Shown in pieces: positions 39,176 to 47,609 of a stretch of DNA of 64,000 nt (position 1 is the stretch's first letter; each line of letters opens with the position of its first letter). The notes beneath the pieces are model-generated. The model was not told the origin of the DNA. It saw only the letters and a list, made by a program, of their open reading frames with translations, and did no database searches. Origin of the DNA: Spirosoma spitsbergense DSM 19989 (GTDB lineage Bacteria > Bacteroidota > Bacteroidia > Cytophagales > Spirosomataceae); NCBI RefSeq assembly GCF_000374085.1, contig NZ_KB893477.1, forward strand, positions 22,573 through 86,572. The letters are read 5' to 3'. The position numbers and the translations under genes were made by a program.

Positions 39176-39664
39176 TTAGGATTGATTGAGATAGTTGATA
39201 ACGGCCTGCTGGAACTGCTCAAACGTGGCAGGAATGGCCACATCGTAGCCCACCGAGCGCAGGTAAGCGTGAACGGTTAATTGTGCATCAGTGGGCTTAC
39301 TGCCCTTTCGCTGGCACTTCATTTCGATGAACAGGCCGGGTTTGCCGCGGGTCGGATAGGCAAGTACGAGGTCGGGAACACCTTCCATGACGCCTTCGCC
39401 GATTTGAATAGCGGCTTCGATTTTGGCCCGCAGGCCTCCGTTTGGCACCGCGAACAATAGCAGCTGCGGATACTGGAGCCTAAACCACTGCACGCACCGG
39501 CTTTGCAGGTTACTTTCCTGCTGATCGACGTGCCCGGCCCGAAACTGCTCGGCCGTCAGCATATCGGGTTTTGGCTTCTTCACTAGCCGGGTCTTGATCT
39601 TTGCGGCAGCAGGCAGGCTGGCCTGCAGCGCGTTGTACTGCTCGATGGATAGGGCTTCGCTCAT
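39176..39664 (-). CDS. VRR-NUC domain nuclease
   Basis: The protein has 162 residues. The PD-(D/E)XK core is visible: Glu50, PNGG at 74-77, GVPDLV with Asp98, FIEMKCQRKG with Glu114 and Lys116, and Gln128. Phage VRR-NUC proteins are thought to resolve branched DNA during replication or packaging. It overlaps the helicase loader gene by 4 bases. Confidence 0.85.
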   Translation of the reverse strand: MSEALSIEQYNALQASLPAAAKIKTRLVKKPKPDMLTAEQFRAGHVDQQESNLQSRCVQWFRLQYPQLLLFAVPNGGLRAKIEAAIQIGEGVMEGVPDLVLAYPTRGKPGLFIEMKCQRKGSKPTDAQLTVHAYLRSVGYDVAIPATFEQFQQAVINYLNQS

Positions 39665-40641
39665 GGGTTGGCTGTTAGTAGATTGGGGTCTGTCCGCAGC
39701 GATTCACCAGGAAAGTAGATCGGCTCGACCATCTCGGAAAAACGGTCGTACGCCCGGGTGCCGTAGCGGGGCTCGATTTCGTCGGGTTGCCTGTTGGAGG
39801 TGAAATGGGTTTTCTTACCGTTATCGACGAAGGCTTCGTAACAGGTCGTGATCAGGTGATCGATTGGGTTTTCTTCGTCACCATAGACCCGGACTATTTT
39901 CTTTTCCTCGGCCAGATCGTCAATCAGCCAGTTACCTTTCTCTATGCGGGCCAGGGGTTTCAGGCTTTTTGTATCGCTGATGGCCCGCAGCAGCCGTTTG
40001 GTGCTGACCATACTGAATCGCATTTCGGGGATCGGTACGACCTCACACAGAATTGACATCATCCGGAACAGGTAGGTTTTCCCCACCCCGACCGGGCCGT
40101 ACACGTACAGGCTCTTGGTAAGGGGAATTGGGCCGGTGGGGTCGCCGATAAAATAGCGGGTTACATCATCGACGATGTTAAAGCTTTCCTGCGTCCAGTA
40201 AGGCTTGCGCTCCCGTCCCGCCAAAGCGTTCTCGTAGATAGCTTTGACGATCAGCTGAGCCTCGGCGAAGGGTAACGTCTGCGAGCGCATCGGCTGGCGA
40301 AATGCCGTGACCCGGCTCAGGATACTATCCAGTCGGCTGATAGCGGGCTGAGTACTGGTTAGCTTACCGGCCACCTTTTCGCGGTGAACCTTGCCATCGT
40401 CGCTTAGTTTGGCGTAGTCAATGGGCCTTACGGTGGGCTGACCGTAGAACCGGTCGCGTTTCTGCTGAATGCGCTGCTGGGTCTGATCGTATTCCTTCTG
40501 CTGCTCAGGCGTTGGAAATCCCAGGCTTTGGGCTATGGCTTCGTCCGAAAGATTGTTTGGTGTACTGGGTTCGGATGATTTCGCCTTGTCCACTGTCGTC
40601 GTTTCCGGTTCCGAGTGAAGGGGTGTTGGGTTGGCTTCCAT
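39661..40641 (-). CDS. DnaC-like AAA+ helicase loader
   Basis: The protein has 326 residues. Walker A is at about 184-191 (GPVGVGKTYL), Walker B-like WLIDDLAEE at about 238, and sensor region HFTSNRQPDEI near 290. The N-terminal 130 residues are disordered and probably bind the initiator or the helicase. DnaC/IstB-type loaders place host DnaB on the origin. It overlaps the upstream initiator gene by about 137 bases in another frame. No phage helicase is visible, so host DnaB is probably used. Confidence 0.8.
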   Translation of the reverse strand: MEANPTPLHSEPETTTVDKAKSSEPSTPNNLSDEAIAQSLGFPTPEQQKEYDQTQQRIQQKRDRFYGQPTVRPIDYAKLSDDGKVHREKVAGKLTSTQPAISRLDSILSRVTAFRQPMRSQTLPFAEAQLIVKAIYENALAGRERKPYWTQESFNIVDDVTRYFIGDPTGPIPLTKSLYVYGPVGVGKTYLFRMMSILCEVVPIPEMRFSMVSTKRLLRAISDTKSLKPLARIEKGNWLIDDLAEEKKIVRVYGDEENPIDHLITTCYEAFVDNGKKTHFTSNRQPDEIEPRYGTRAYDRFSEMVEPIYFPGESLRTDPNLLTANP

Positions 40642-41515
40642 TATTTTTGTCGGTTTCGGCGTATTTCAACTCTTTTTTGTTCCAGTTATCAAGTCGGGTC
40701 TCCAGGTCCCAGGTGTCCATCGTTCGCCACCGCTCACTACCCATCAGGTCGGGTTTGCCTTTCTGGAAAATCTGAGTCCAGTACCGCAGAAAAGGCAGGT
40801 AAATCGAGAGGGGGAACTGGTCGGGGTAATCGCGGTAGTAGGCCAGTACGTCGACCTGCAAAATCCCGTCGCCATAGGTCTTGCCTGCCGGAATGGGTAT
40901 TGATTTTGGGGGCGGGGAAAGGGGGCGGGCGGAATGGGGGTTTGGGGCAAGCCCTTTTTTTTCTTCTTCGGAAGTCAAACCAATTTCTTCACGCGCAGCA
41001 GCAGCTAAAGAAAAGTTTGGCGTTTGGAGGTTTGACTGTTTGGATTCTATATATATATGGGAGTTCCCTAAATTTTGAGGTTCTTTTTGAGGTTCTATTT
41101 GGGGAACTTCTTGGGGTTCTTTTGCGCTGAGTTCCTCAATTTCTAGGGTTCTTTTGGGTAGTTCCTCAGAATTTGAGGTTCTTTTTGGGGAACTTGTTGG
41201 GGTTCTTTTTGGGGAACTATACGTGTTGATCAGCCGGTATTCCCCGCCACTTCGGTAGCCTTTACCGGAGCCCTGAAACTGGATCAGGCCCCGGCTTACG
41301 AGTACCTTACGGAACTTGTCCAGCGTACCGGGCGAGATGCCCGTTTTGCCGCATATGGTCGGATCGCTGAGCCGTACCGTTTCGGGCCATACATCGCCCT
41401 CCCCCTCATCGCTGAACAAGTCGACAATTCCCAGGTACAGAATTGCTTCATTGCCCATAAAAGGATCGTGCTTTTGATAGGCCCAGAACGATTTGATCAG
41501 TTTCAGATAATTCAT
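40505..41515 (-). CDS. Phage replication initiator with winged-helix N-terminus
   Basis: The protein has 336 residues. The N-terminal ~100 residues (YLKLIKSFWAYQKHDPFMGN, then a helix-turn-helix around ICGKTGISPGTLDKFRKVLV) resemble the DnaD/RepA-like N-termini of phage replisome organisers. The middle contains degenerate PKRT and KEPQ repeats caused by DNA iterons. The C-terminal part includes an aromatic helical segment (YYRDYPDQFPLSIYLPFLRY). It sits upstream of the helicase loader, as gene O sits before P in lambda. Confidence 0.65.
   Translation of the reverse strand: MNYLKLIKSFWAYQKHDPFMGNEAILYLGIVDLFSDEGEGDVWPETVRLSDPTICGKTGISPGTLDKFRKVLVSRGLIQFQGSGKGYRSGGEYRLINTYSSPKRTPTSSPKRTSNSEELPKRTLEIEELSAKEPQEVPQIEPQKEPQNLGNSHIYIESKQSNLQTPNFSLAAAAREEIGLTSEEEKKGLAPNPHSARPLSPPPKSIPIPAGKTYGDGILQVDVLAYYRDYPDQFPLSIYLPFLRYWTQIFQKGKPDLMGSERWRTMDTWDLETRLDNWNKKELKYAETDKNNGSQPNTPSLGTGNDDSGQGEIIRTQYTKQSFGRSHSPKPGISNA
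41051..41218. repeat. Iteron-like repeats with AT-rich stretch, candidate replication origin
   Basis: Six copies of RGGTTCT(T/A)TTTG-like sequence start at about 41077, 41089, 41113, 41144, 41175 and 41199, interleaved with GGGAACT or AGTTCC half-sites. An alternating TATATATATA stretch (41050-41058) lies beside them. The string AAAGAACC is read in two different codon frames (K-R-T and K-E-P), so the DNA itself is conserved. The layout recalls the lambda origin inside gene O. Confidence 0.7.
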
Positions 41516-41520
41516 AAAAT

Positions 41521-41649
41521 CTACTTAAACAGGGCCTTCACATACGGCCAGTACAGGCAAGCGTAATAGCCCAGCATCGTGAGGGCGAACAGGCCCATTG
41601 CGGCCATGGTGAGCATAATGCCCACCTCGTCGGATTTTGGTTTGACCAT
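41521..41649 (-). CDS. Small membrane protein, 42 aa
   Basis: ATG 41649 to TAG 41521, just before the initiator gene. One hydrophobic helix (IMLTMAAMGLFALTMLGYYA). No family. It was found from its spacing and composition, in the gap between two leftward genes. Confidence 0.5.
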   Translation of the reverse strand: MVKPKSDEVGIMLTMAAMGLFALTMLGYYACLYWPYVKALFK

Positions 41650-41664
41650 GATTGATAAGGGGGT

Positions 41665-42093
41665 TTAAAAGGGAATAGTCGTAGCAGGCCGCTCCCGGCC
41701 CTCGTAATCAATGCGGTGGGCGAAACCGGCCGTGATATCGTGATACTCGTAGCAGTGGAGTAGGGTCGTGTGGTCCGCTCCTGCGGTAACCAGCAGGGCC
41801 AGTTCCAGCCGAAACCGGAAAAAGGCCCATGTCTGGGGCGTGTGATGCACCTGGCGGAACCGATCCTGATAGTAGTTCTCGGCCCTCTTTCGGCAGGCGG
41901 TAAGCAGGGCAAACCGGTGCGGTTTCTGGCTCTTGACTTTCACATCGAAACAGGCCAGCCACAGCTGCATCTCGAAGGCGTGAAAATCACTTACCTCGCT
42001 CCTGTCGGTCCAGCTGGCGGGAAGTTCGTCGAACATCAGCTCCACAAACCGGCGCACCTGCTCTTTGGCAATGGGGTGGATGGTCTGGCTCAT
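41665..42093 (-). CDS. Unknown early phage protein, 142 aa
   Basis: Helical, with many His and Phe (YYQDRFRQVHHTPQTWAFF, then LLVTAGADHTTLLHCYEYHD). No family recognised. Its ATG overlaps the upstream stop by one base (TGATG). Possible structured metal-binding protein, undecided. Confidence 0.6.
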   Translation of the reverse strand: MSQTIHPIAKEQVRRFVELMFDELPASWTDRSEVSDFHAFEMQLWLACFDVKVKSQKPHRFALLTACRKRAENYYQDRFRQVHHTPQTWAFFRFRLELALLVTAGADHTTLLHCYEYHDITAGFAHRIDYEGRERPATTIPF

Positions 42094-42356
42094 CAGCGGT
42101 AGGGATGAGTAATGACCAGAAGCAGCCAGAGCACGAAGAAAAAGCTAATCAGCGTCAGCGCATTGTCCCGCTCAATGCCCTTTTTAGTGAGCCAGGTGCG
42201 CAGTCGGCAGACCCAAACGGGCCAGTTAAACGGGAAGCGACTGGCAAACTCTTTTCGTAGGAATCGATAGGCGCGCGGGCCGAATACGATGACGATGATC
42301 AAGCATACGAGCAGGGTGCAGCCGCCAATGAAGGCTAGAAAGCTGATAAGTTTCAT
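42093..42356 (-). CDS. Small two-helix membrane protein, 87 aa
   Basis: Hydrophobic segments at about 4-26 (ISFLAFIGGCTLLVCLIIVIV) and 66-83 (LTLISFFFVLWLLLVI), with a basic loop between. Located in the leftward early operon. It could be a superinfection-exclusion type membrane protein, by size and topology only. Confidence 0.55.
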   Translation of the reverse strand: MKLISFLAFIGGCTLLVCLIIVIVFGPRAYRFLRKEFASRFPFNWPVWVCRLRTWLTKKGIERDNALTLISFFFVLWLLLVITHPYR

Positions 42357-42368
42357 GGTTGATTGGGT

Positions 42369-42599
42369 TTAGGCAGTGAGTGTTTCTGAAACTGAAGCCA
42401 GGTGAACCGTGCTGGTGATAGTCCACCAGCCGGGTAGTTCATCACCCACTAATCGGAGGTCAGTGGGCTTGAATTTACCTGCATCGGAATGGCTGAACCG
42501 TTTAAGCGTATCGGTGTGCATGACGGTGTGCCGGTTATGATTGCCCGTGTAGGGGATGCCGAGGTCGGCGGAAAGCAGACGGTCGAAATAGAGTTGCAT
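42369..42599 (-). CDS. Unknown small early protein, 76 aa
   Basis: Begins MQLYFDRLLSADLGIPYTG and ends with a beta-rich stretch (ELPGWWTITSTVHLASVSET). No family. Spacing (12-13 bases on each side) fits the operon. Confidence 0.5.
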   Translation of the reverse strand: MQLYFDRLLSADLGIPYTGNHNRHTVMHTDTLKRFSHSDAGKFKPTDLRLVGDELPGWWTITSTVHLASVSETLTA

Positions 42600-42611
42600 G
42601 ATTGTTAGCGA

Positions 42612-42917
42612 TTAGAAGTGAGAAAGCCAGGTGTCCAGATCGGCGGGCAGGATGCGATAATCACCGGCCGTGGGTTCTTTATGGGGAAGCTTGATTGTTT
42701 TGCCGTTTCTGGCCTTTCTGCCCTGATGGATGAAGGTCAGGACCGTAGCGGATTTGTAGCCGATTTGCTGAGCAACCTCGGCCACGGTGTAGGCGTGTTT
42801 GCGGGAACCGGCCATCAACTCCAGCTCCCGGATACGATCAGTAAGTGGCATTATGGCCCGGTGTAGCATCGCTTCCAGGTCATCGGGGGTGGCTTGAAAT
42901 GTGGTAACGGATTGCAT
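42612..42917 (-). CDS. HTH_17/excisionase-like DNA-binding protein
   Basis: The protein has 101 residues. An N-terminal helix is followed by YTVAEVAQQIGYKSATVLTF, a helix-turn-helix of the excisionase/MerR-like kind, then a wing and YRILPADLDTWLSHF, the usual end of helix_turn_helix_17 proteins. Could be an excisionase or an early regulator; its place near the repressor allows either. Confidence 0.7.
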   Translation of the reverse strand: MQSVTTFQATPDDLEAMLHRAIMPLTDRIRELELMAGSRKHAYTVAEVAQQIGYKSATVLTFIHQGRKARNGKTIKLPHKEPTAGDYRILPADLDTWLSHF

Positions 42918-42962
42918 ACAGAAAGTGGCCCGGTGATGAGCCGGGCCGTTTACGGGTTCGTT

Positions 42963-43334
42963 TTATAGCAGGCCGATGTAATCAGCCATCAGAGTCTGGG
43001 TTACTGGGGGCGCGGGCTGTTGCATCCGTTTGGTCTGCCAGATAGTGCAGGGGCAAACGGCGGGCATGGGCGTCAGGGTATCGACGTTGATGTCGATCCG
43101 GTTTAGGGTGCCGCTGCCCAGATCTGTTACGGGTACGTAAAGAGGTAGTGGCAAATTGATGACGGTAGCGATTAGGGGGCGCATGGCCGCAATCGTGGCT
43201 ACGCCGTTTTCGATGGTGTACTCGCATACCTGCCGGGTTTCAATATCAGATTTCCAGTGGCCGCAGATGGCCTGCATGGCGGCTTCGTTATGGCGGTTGG
43301 AATACAGGCCGATGAGAATTGCGTTCGTTTTCAT
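42963..43334 (-). CDS. Unknown early protein, 123 aa
   Basis: Begins MKTNAILIGLYSNRHNEAAM. Mixed alpha/beta with PMPAVCPCTIWQTKRMQ near the end, containing a C-x-C. No family recognised. It is the first gene after the roughly 240-base gap that follows the Cro-like gene. Confidence 0.55.
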   Translation of the reverse strand: MKTNAILIGLYSNRHNEAAMQAICGHWKSDIETRQVCEYTIENGVATIAAMRPLIATVINLPLPLYVPVTDLGSGTLNRIDINVDTLTPMPAVCPCTIWQTKRMQQPAPPVTQTLMADYIGLL

Positions 43335-43458
43335 ATGTTTGTCCTTAATGTTTTAGAGTACGTTGTAAAATACGGTATAGTCAGGTTAAAAAACAAATGA
43401 AAAGACAAAAAAATATTGTCTGATTTTGTTGACTACTGACCAGATTTTACACCGACGA

Positions 43459-43491
43459 AACCGGGGTGGCTATGCTGCTCCGGTTTTTTTT
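43459..43491 (+). terminator. Hairpin with T-run in the early region
   Basis: AACCGG (43459-43464) pairs with CCGGTT (43480-43485), followed by T8. It is oriented for rightward transcription although the flanking genes are leftward; it may stop a rightward antisense transcript. Confidence 0.5.
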
Positions 43492-43574
43492 CTAAAAAAA
43501 CAAATTGGCTTCGTTACGCCTTAGCGTCTATCTACGCGTAAACAGGTGAACAATACCCGCTTTTTTTAGGCCTG

Positions 43575-43847
43575 TCAGACCAGGGCAATGGCCCGGCGAA
43601 CCTTTTCTTTGGAGGGCTCGGCCTTTTCGCTGCGTTCAGTATGGTATTTAGCGATGCTTTGGGTGATCAACCCCTCCAGGGCTTCCGAAACGGGTTTACG
43701 GCGGCAATAGTTATTGATTGTTTCATGCGATAACAAGCCGTAACTGGCCAGTTTTCGGATACCGATCCGGCGAATCGTGGCCCTGAATTTTTCAAACAGG
43801 GCATCATCCTCCTGGGTAGGGGTTAGTGGAATACTATTTCGTCCCAT
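43575..43847 (-). CDS. Cro-like early regulator
   Basis: The protein has 90 residues. A central helix-turn-helix (IRRIGIRKLASYGLLSHETI, then NNYCRRKPVSEALEGL) matches short phage XRE/Cro-type proteins. It is divergent from the LexA-type repressor across a 134-base operator region, the classic lysogeny switch layout. It is the first leftward gene with a recognisable promoter upstream (43916-43946). Confidence 0.65.
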   Translation of the reverse strand: MGRNSIPLTPTQEDDALFEKFRATIRRIGIRKLASYGLLSHETINNYCRRKPVSEALEGLITQSIAKYHTERSEKAEPSKEKVRRAIALV

Positions 43848-43898
43848 TTTATTTGTTTTTTAAATTGTATATTAACCTTACAAATCGGGTAAATACCG

Positions 43899-43947
43899 GT
43901 TGTAAACTAATTGTACAAATTTATGTAAAGTCAGGTTTATTTACAAC
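43899..43947. promoter_or_regulatory. Lysogeny switch: leftward early promoter and operators
   Basis: On the minus strand TTG (43944-43946), 20 bases, TAAATTTG (43916-43923). The 8-bp inverted repeat GTTGTAAA (43899-43906) / TTTACAAC (43940-43947) brackets it, with a further GTAAAG half-site at 43925-43930. The same half-sites occur at the two island operators. A rightward promoter for the repressor is not clear by eye. Confidence 0.65.
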
Positions 43948-43981
43948 GATAAAAACAAAATAAACAATATATCGGCACACC

Positions 43982-45037
43982 ATGAATAGACCTGACACGT
44001 ACACGCTAAGTATGGCTAAAACACCTAACCCGGCTGATCAGGAGGGAATTCGTGCCCGGATCAGGCAGCTTATTGACCAGAAGTACGGCGGCACCCAGGG
44101 AGATCTGGCGGCTGCCGTTACACCCCGCCCCATGCAGAGTGCTGCCATGTCGAACCTGTTAAGCGGTAAAAAACAGGCGACCGCGAAGCAGCTTCGGCAG
44201 ATTGAAGCGGCCAGCCGGGCTCGGTTCGAGTGGCTTGTATCGGGCACTGAACCGATGTTTCATCCGGTTGGCTGGGTTCCCCAGGCTGGCGGAAAGGTAA
44301 AGGAGGGTGATTATCTGCGGGTTTTTGTGGATGAGCACCGCGATCAGTTTACTCAAACCCGGCTCAGTGAGTGGCTGGGTGTTAGTAAGAGTACGGTGGG
44401 AGATTATTTCGGAACTGCCAGTTTCGATACGGAAACCAAAATGGGTTTACTATCCGCCCTGCGGGAGCTGACGAACCGTCCCGACTTATCGGAACCGGAT
44501 GTGTTTGGCGAACCTCATGCGTTGTATGTGGCCGAAAACTGGCCGGGTTACGAGCGAATTCGTCAGGTGCGCAGCGTGGGTAATCTGTCGGGGGAGTCGG
44601 TAATGGTACTGCCGTTTGTGCCGCTCAGGGCACGAGCGGGTATCTCGACAGCACGTTACTGGGAGCATCCACCGGAAACAACGCGGGCGCTACGGTCTAG
44701 TTTGCTGGAGTTGGAAGCGGATTTGTTTTTGCCCAAAAAGAACTGGTGGATTATTGAGGTGGATGGTGACAGCATGGAGCCGCAACTGGTGAGCCGGAGC
44801 CGGGTGCTGGCCTACTACGTGGGTAAAGAGCAGGTAGCAGACCTGAAGCCGGGTGTCTGGGCGATTCAGTACGACGATGATTTTGTCATCAAGCGCATCC
44901 GGGGCAATAGCCTGGAGGCCGATAAGGGGTTGCTGCTGTATTCGGATAACCCGCCACCAGATCCGTATTTTATTAAAGCCGACAGTATCCGGCATGTGTG
45001 GTACATTGAAAAAACGATTGATTCGAAAGTTAGATGA
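43982..45037 (+). CDS. LexA/CI-type prophage repressor with S24 peptidase domain
   Basis: The protein has 351 residues. Two DNA-binding helix-turn-helix segments are visible, one at about 25-70 (GGTQGDLAAAVTPRPMQ, then MSNLLSGKKQATAKQLRQIE) and one at about 120-150 (QTRLSEWLGVSKSTVGDYF). The C-terminal S24 domain has the catalytic serine in VDGDSMEPQL (about 265) and lysine in DDFVIKRIRG (about 304). Such repressors cleave themselves after RecA activation. An alternative start is Met11 (44012). Confidence 0.85.
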   Translation: MNRPDTYTLSMAKTPNPADQEGIRARIRQLIDQKYGGTQGDLAAAVTPRPMQSAAMSNLLSGKKQATAKQLRQIEAASRARFEWLVSGTEPMFHPVGWVPQAGGKVKEGDYLRVFVDEHRDQFTQTRLSEWLGVSKSTVGDYFGTASFDTETKMGLLSALRELTNRPDLSEPDVFGEPHALYVAENWPGYERIRQVRSVGNLSGESVMVLPFVPLRARAGISTARYWEHPPETTRALRSSLLELEADLFLPKKNWWIIEVDGDSMEPQLVSRSRVLAYYVGKEQVADLKPGVWAIQYDDDFVIKRIRGNSLEADKGLLLYSDNPPPDPYFIKADSIRHVWYIEKTIDSKVR

Positions 45038-45041
45038 CTAG

Positions 45042-46304
45042 ATGGAAATAGCGCGAACTCTCAGGCTCGACCGGGCGGGCAGCGACGGCAGCGTGTCCAT
45101 TCATCTGCGCTGCTGCTGGCAGGGCTATAAAGTTCGCCTGTCCAGCGGTGAGAAGGTGAAACCAGCGGACTGGGATGAAAAGAAAGGGGTTGTAAAGGGC
45201 CGGGTAAAATTCGCCAGTGATATCAATACCCGGCTGGATACCTACGAAACAGGATTGAAAAAATTCGCCTACCAGACCCAGAACGCAGGGAATGTACTAA
45301 CGGTCGACATGGTACGGGCGGAGGTGGAGCGCATCCGGACCCAGGAGCTGGGGCATATAACGGGTAAAACCACCGGTGAGCCAGCAGGCATGGTTAGTAA
45401 TGGTGTGCCGAGCCTGGCCGCTTTTCTGGCTACCTACGAGCGGGAGGCACCGGGCGGACTGTCTAAATCCACCGCCTACCAGATTGCCGCCATCCGCAGC
45501 CACCTGGATGCATTCATGCCGGGCATCGACTGGGCCGATTTACGCATCAATACCCTGAACCAACTTAAAAACTACTGGAGTGAAGAAATTGGCCTGGCTG
45601 ATAACAGTATCTCCGCTTATTTCGGCTCCTTGCGGGGCGCACTCAAATACGCCTTGGCTCAGCAGTACCCCGTGCCCGGTGATTACGCCCTGGTATCGGG
45701 CCGGGCTTCGGAGGTGATCCGTCCGGCGCTGACCCGTTCGCACCTGGCTAAACTGGAAGAGGTGAGCCTGCCCGACGGTAAACATATTCAGGCGGTGCAC
45801 TGGCTGTTTCAGATGGCGTGCTATACCGGCCTTCGCCACTCCGACCTGGGGCAGATTCGGGCGTCGGGCATTCGGATGGTCGACAATCATCCGTGCCTGA
45901 TGGCATTGCAGCAAAAAGCGGCCGGCACGATTGCACTGCCCCTGACTGAAACGGCCGTGGCCTTACTGGAGAAGCAGCCGGAAGGCTACCCGGTACCGGC
46001 CCTGCGTCAGTACAATGAAGACTTGAAACGCATCGGCCAGTCGGCGGGCATCAATGAGCCGGTGAGCGTGTCGAGCCGCTACAATGGTAAGCTACTGCAT
46101 TCGGTTATACCGCTGTGCGATACCCTGACCAGCCACACCGCCCGGCGCACGTTTGCCAGCCTTTTAGTGGAGGGTGGACTGAACACCCGACTGCTCCAGC
46201 AGTTGATGGGGCACTCCTCGCTGTCGAGCACCGAGAAGTACATCCGGCTCCCTTCGCAGGTAGTTCTAACGCAGACGCTAGACGCCTGGAAGAAGACCCG
46301 CTGA
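45042..46304 (+). CDS. Tyrosine recombinase (prophage integrase)
   Basis: The protein has 420 residues: an N-terminal arm-binding region, a SAM-like core-binding domain (LAAFLATYEREAPGGLSKST), and a catalytic domain with Arg in TGLRHSDLGQI (about 264), HTARRTF (about 365-371), LMGHSS (about 390) and the nucleophile Tyr in EKYIRL (about 399). Bacteroidota-type phage integrase. It follows the repressor by 4 bases and is the last prophage gene, so the right attachment site should lie within the next 200 bases. Confidence 0.9.
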   Translation: MEIARTLRLDRAGSDGSVSIHLRCCWQGYKVRLSSGEKVKPADWDEKKGVVKGRVKFASDINTRLDTYETGLKKFAYQTQNAGNVLTVDMVRAEVERIRTQELGHITGKTTGEPAGMVSNGVPSLAAFLATYEREAPGGLSKSTAYQIAAIRSHLDAFMPGIDWADLRINTLNQLKNYWSEEIGLADNSISAYFGSLRGALKYALAQQYPVPGDYALVSGRASEVIRPALTRSHLAKLEEVSLPDGKHIQAVHWLFQMACYTGLRHSDLGQIRASGIRMVDNHPCLMALQQKAAGTIALPLTETAVALLEKQPEGYPVPALRQYNEDLKRIGQSAGINEPVSVSSRYNGKLLHSVIPLCDTLTSHTARRTFASLLVEGGLNTRLLQQLMGHSSLSSTEKYIRLPSQVVLTQTLDAWKKTR

Positions 46305-46333
46305 CCCCAACAGTGACCCCACAAACAAATAAT

Positions 46334-46513
46334 ATGCCCCTACATCGCGTGAAGGCAGATTATTACTTAAAGTTTGTTAAGGGCTGGGAGAATGATACCC
46401 TTTGTGGCTATTATATGGATAGTTTGACTACCCGCGTGGAATTGAGCAAGGGTCAGAAGCAACCGAAAAGTTCACTCACTTTGTCAACTGAACATACGCT
46501 ATGTACAAAGTAA
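46334..46513 (+). CDS. Possible small ORF at the prophage/chromosome boundary
   Basis: 59 residues from the ATG at 46334 (MPLHRVKADYYLKFVKGWEN). It ends 9 bases before the stop of the convergent acyl-CoA reductase. No family and no clear promoter. It may be the tail of a chromosomal gene cut by integration, or not a gene. The right attachment site is probably here but cannot be located without the left end. Confidence 0.3.
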   Translation: MPLHRVKADYYLKFVKGWENDTLCGYYMDSLTTRVELSKGQKQPKSSLTLSTEHTLCTK

Positions 46514-46522
46514 CTGCCCTGA

Positions 46523-47557
46523 TTATAACTGGGTCAGAAACGCCATTGTATCCACACCGTCGGCATAGTCCATCAGACCGGGGTTTTGCGTTTGCCCAAA
46601 CGGCACGCTACCGGCAAGCCATCCCTGCGCCGAAGCGACCACCTGAATACGGTCGGTACGTTCGGTAATCCAGGTATCGGCGGCAGCCTGGTCCTGATAC
46701 GTCTGGTAATACAGAACGGAAATGGGCGAAACCAGTCCGTCGTTTTCGGTTAGCAGCAGGTACCCGTTATCCAGGTGAGGGACGCCGTTTATCAGGTAAA
46801 TAGACTTGTTATAATCGTAGTTGTTCTGGTATTTGTGGTTGTTCAGGTAGGTGGCAACCATCGGTTCCAGTGTTCGGAGCAGTGGGATGAAATCATACCC
46901 TTCGGGCACCAGCAGTGTAGAGACGTTGCGGCACCCAAGCCCGTAGTAGTCGGAAATGTCGTGACCAAGTTTCTCGAATTCATCTTCGCCTTCTTCGCCC
47001 ATCAATAAACCCACCGATGTGCGATTCTGACGAATTATGTGCGGTTTGCCGGCAAAATAATAGGCAAAATAACGGGCGGTATTCGTGCTGCCGGTCGTAA
47101 TGTATGCATCGGCCGCATTCAGCCGTTCGGCCTCTTCAATCCAGTTATCGAAAGCCGGATTGATCTCTTTTAATTTTTGTATTAAATAGTGGATTAGTAC
47201 AAAATCCTGCGTACTAAGCTTGGCCAGTATTTTGTGGCCGCTCATCAACACGCACAACAAGTCATGAAAACCAACCGCTGGTATATTACCTGCCATAACG
47301 ACACCAACTGTCTTGGGGGCTGATGAGCTACCCTCACCGGATGCGAGCGGGTAGCGGGCTACCCAGGCCGAAAGTTTATCGGCGGTAAGAAACTCATCGG
47401 CAATAGCCTGTAAGGATTTAGCCGTATTGTCGGGGGTAAACCAGTTATTTCTGTGGTGCGCCAACCGGGTAATTTCCTGAAGTTCGGGCTGTGCGCCGGG
47501 GGAGCGGAGAAAGGTGCCCAGGGCTATAAACGTTTGCAGACGTTCTGATAAAAGCAT
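46523..47557 (-). CDS. Acyl-CoA reductase (LuxC-like, ALDH superfamily)
   Basis: The protein has 344 residues. Typical stretches: VGVVMAGNIPAVGFHDLLCV, LSTQDFVLIHYLI, YITTGSTNTARYFAYYF and GCRNVSTLLVPEGYDF with the catalytic-type Cys. The family reduces acyl-CoA or acyl groups to aldehydes; in Bacteroidota its role is unclear and may concern lipid synthesis. The ATG at 47555-47557 is preferred over 47602, which lies close to the divergent promoter. Divergent from the ferredoxin gene, which could supply electrons (inference). Confidence 0.8.
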   Translation of the reverse strand: MLLSERLQTFIALGTFLRSPGAQPELQEITRLAHHRNNWFTPDNTAKSLQAIADEFLTADKLSAWVARYPLASGEGSSSAPKTVGVVMAGNIPAVGFHDLLCVLMSGHKILAKLSTQDFVLIHYLIQKLKEINPAFDNWIEEAERLNAADAYITTGSTNTARYFAYYFAGKPHIIRQNRTSVGLLMGEEGEDEFEKLGHDISDYYGLGCRNVSTLLVPEGYDFIPLLRTLEPMVATYLNNHKYQNNYDYNKSIYLINGVPHLDNGYLLLTENDGLVSPISVLYYQTYQDQAAADTWITERTDRIQVVASAQGWLAGSVPFGQTQNPGLMDYADGVDTMAFLTQL

Positions 47558-47609
47558 GAATTGGATAAGCAAATGGAATACACCATCAACTAATGTAATC
47601 AACTATTAG

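Noticed and set aside
41538..41912. Minus-strand frame overlapping the 142-aa early gene
   Set aside because: Arg/Pro/Thr-rich shadow of 41665-42093 in another frame.
46115..46333. Upstream part of the frame ending at 46513
   Set aside because: It overlaps the catalytic end of the integrase in another frame; only the part from 46334 could be a gene.
46305..46522. Right attachment site of the prophage
   Set aside because: It probably lies here, but the left end of the prophage is outside the window, so no direct repeat can be matched.
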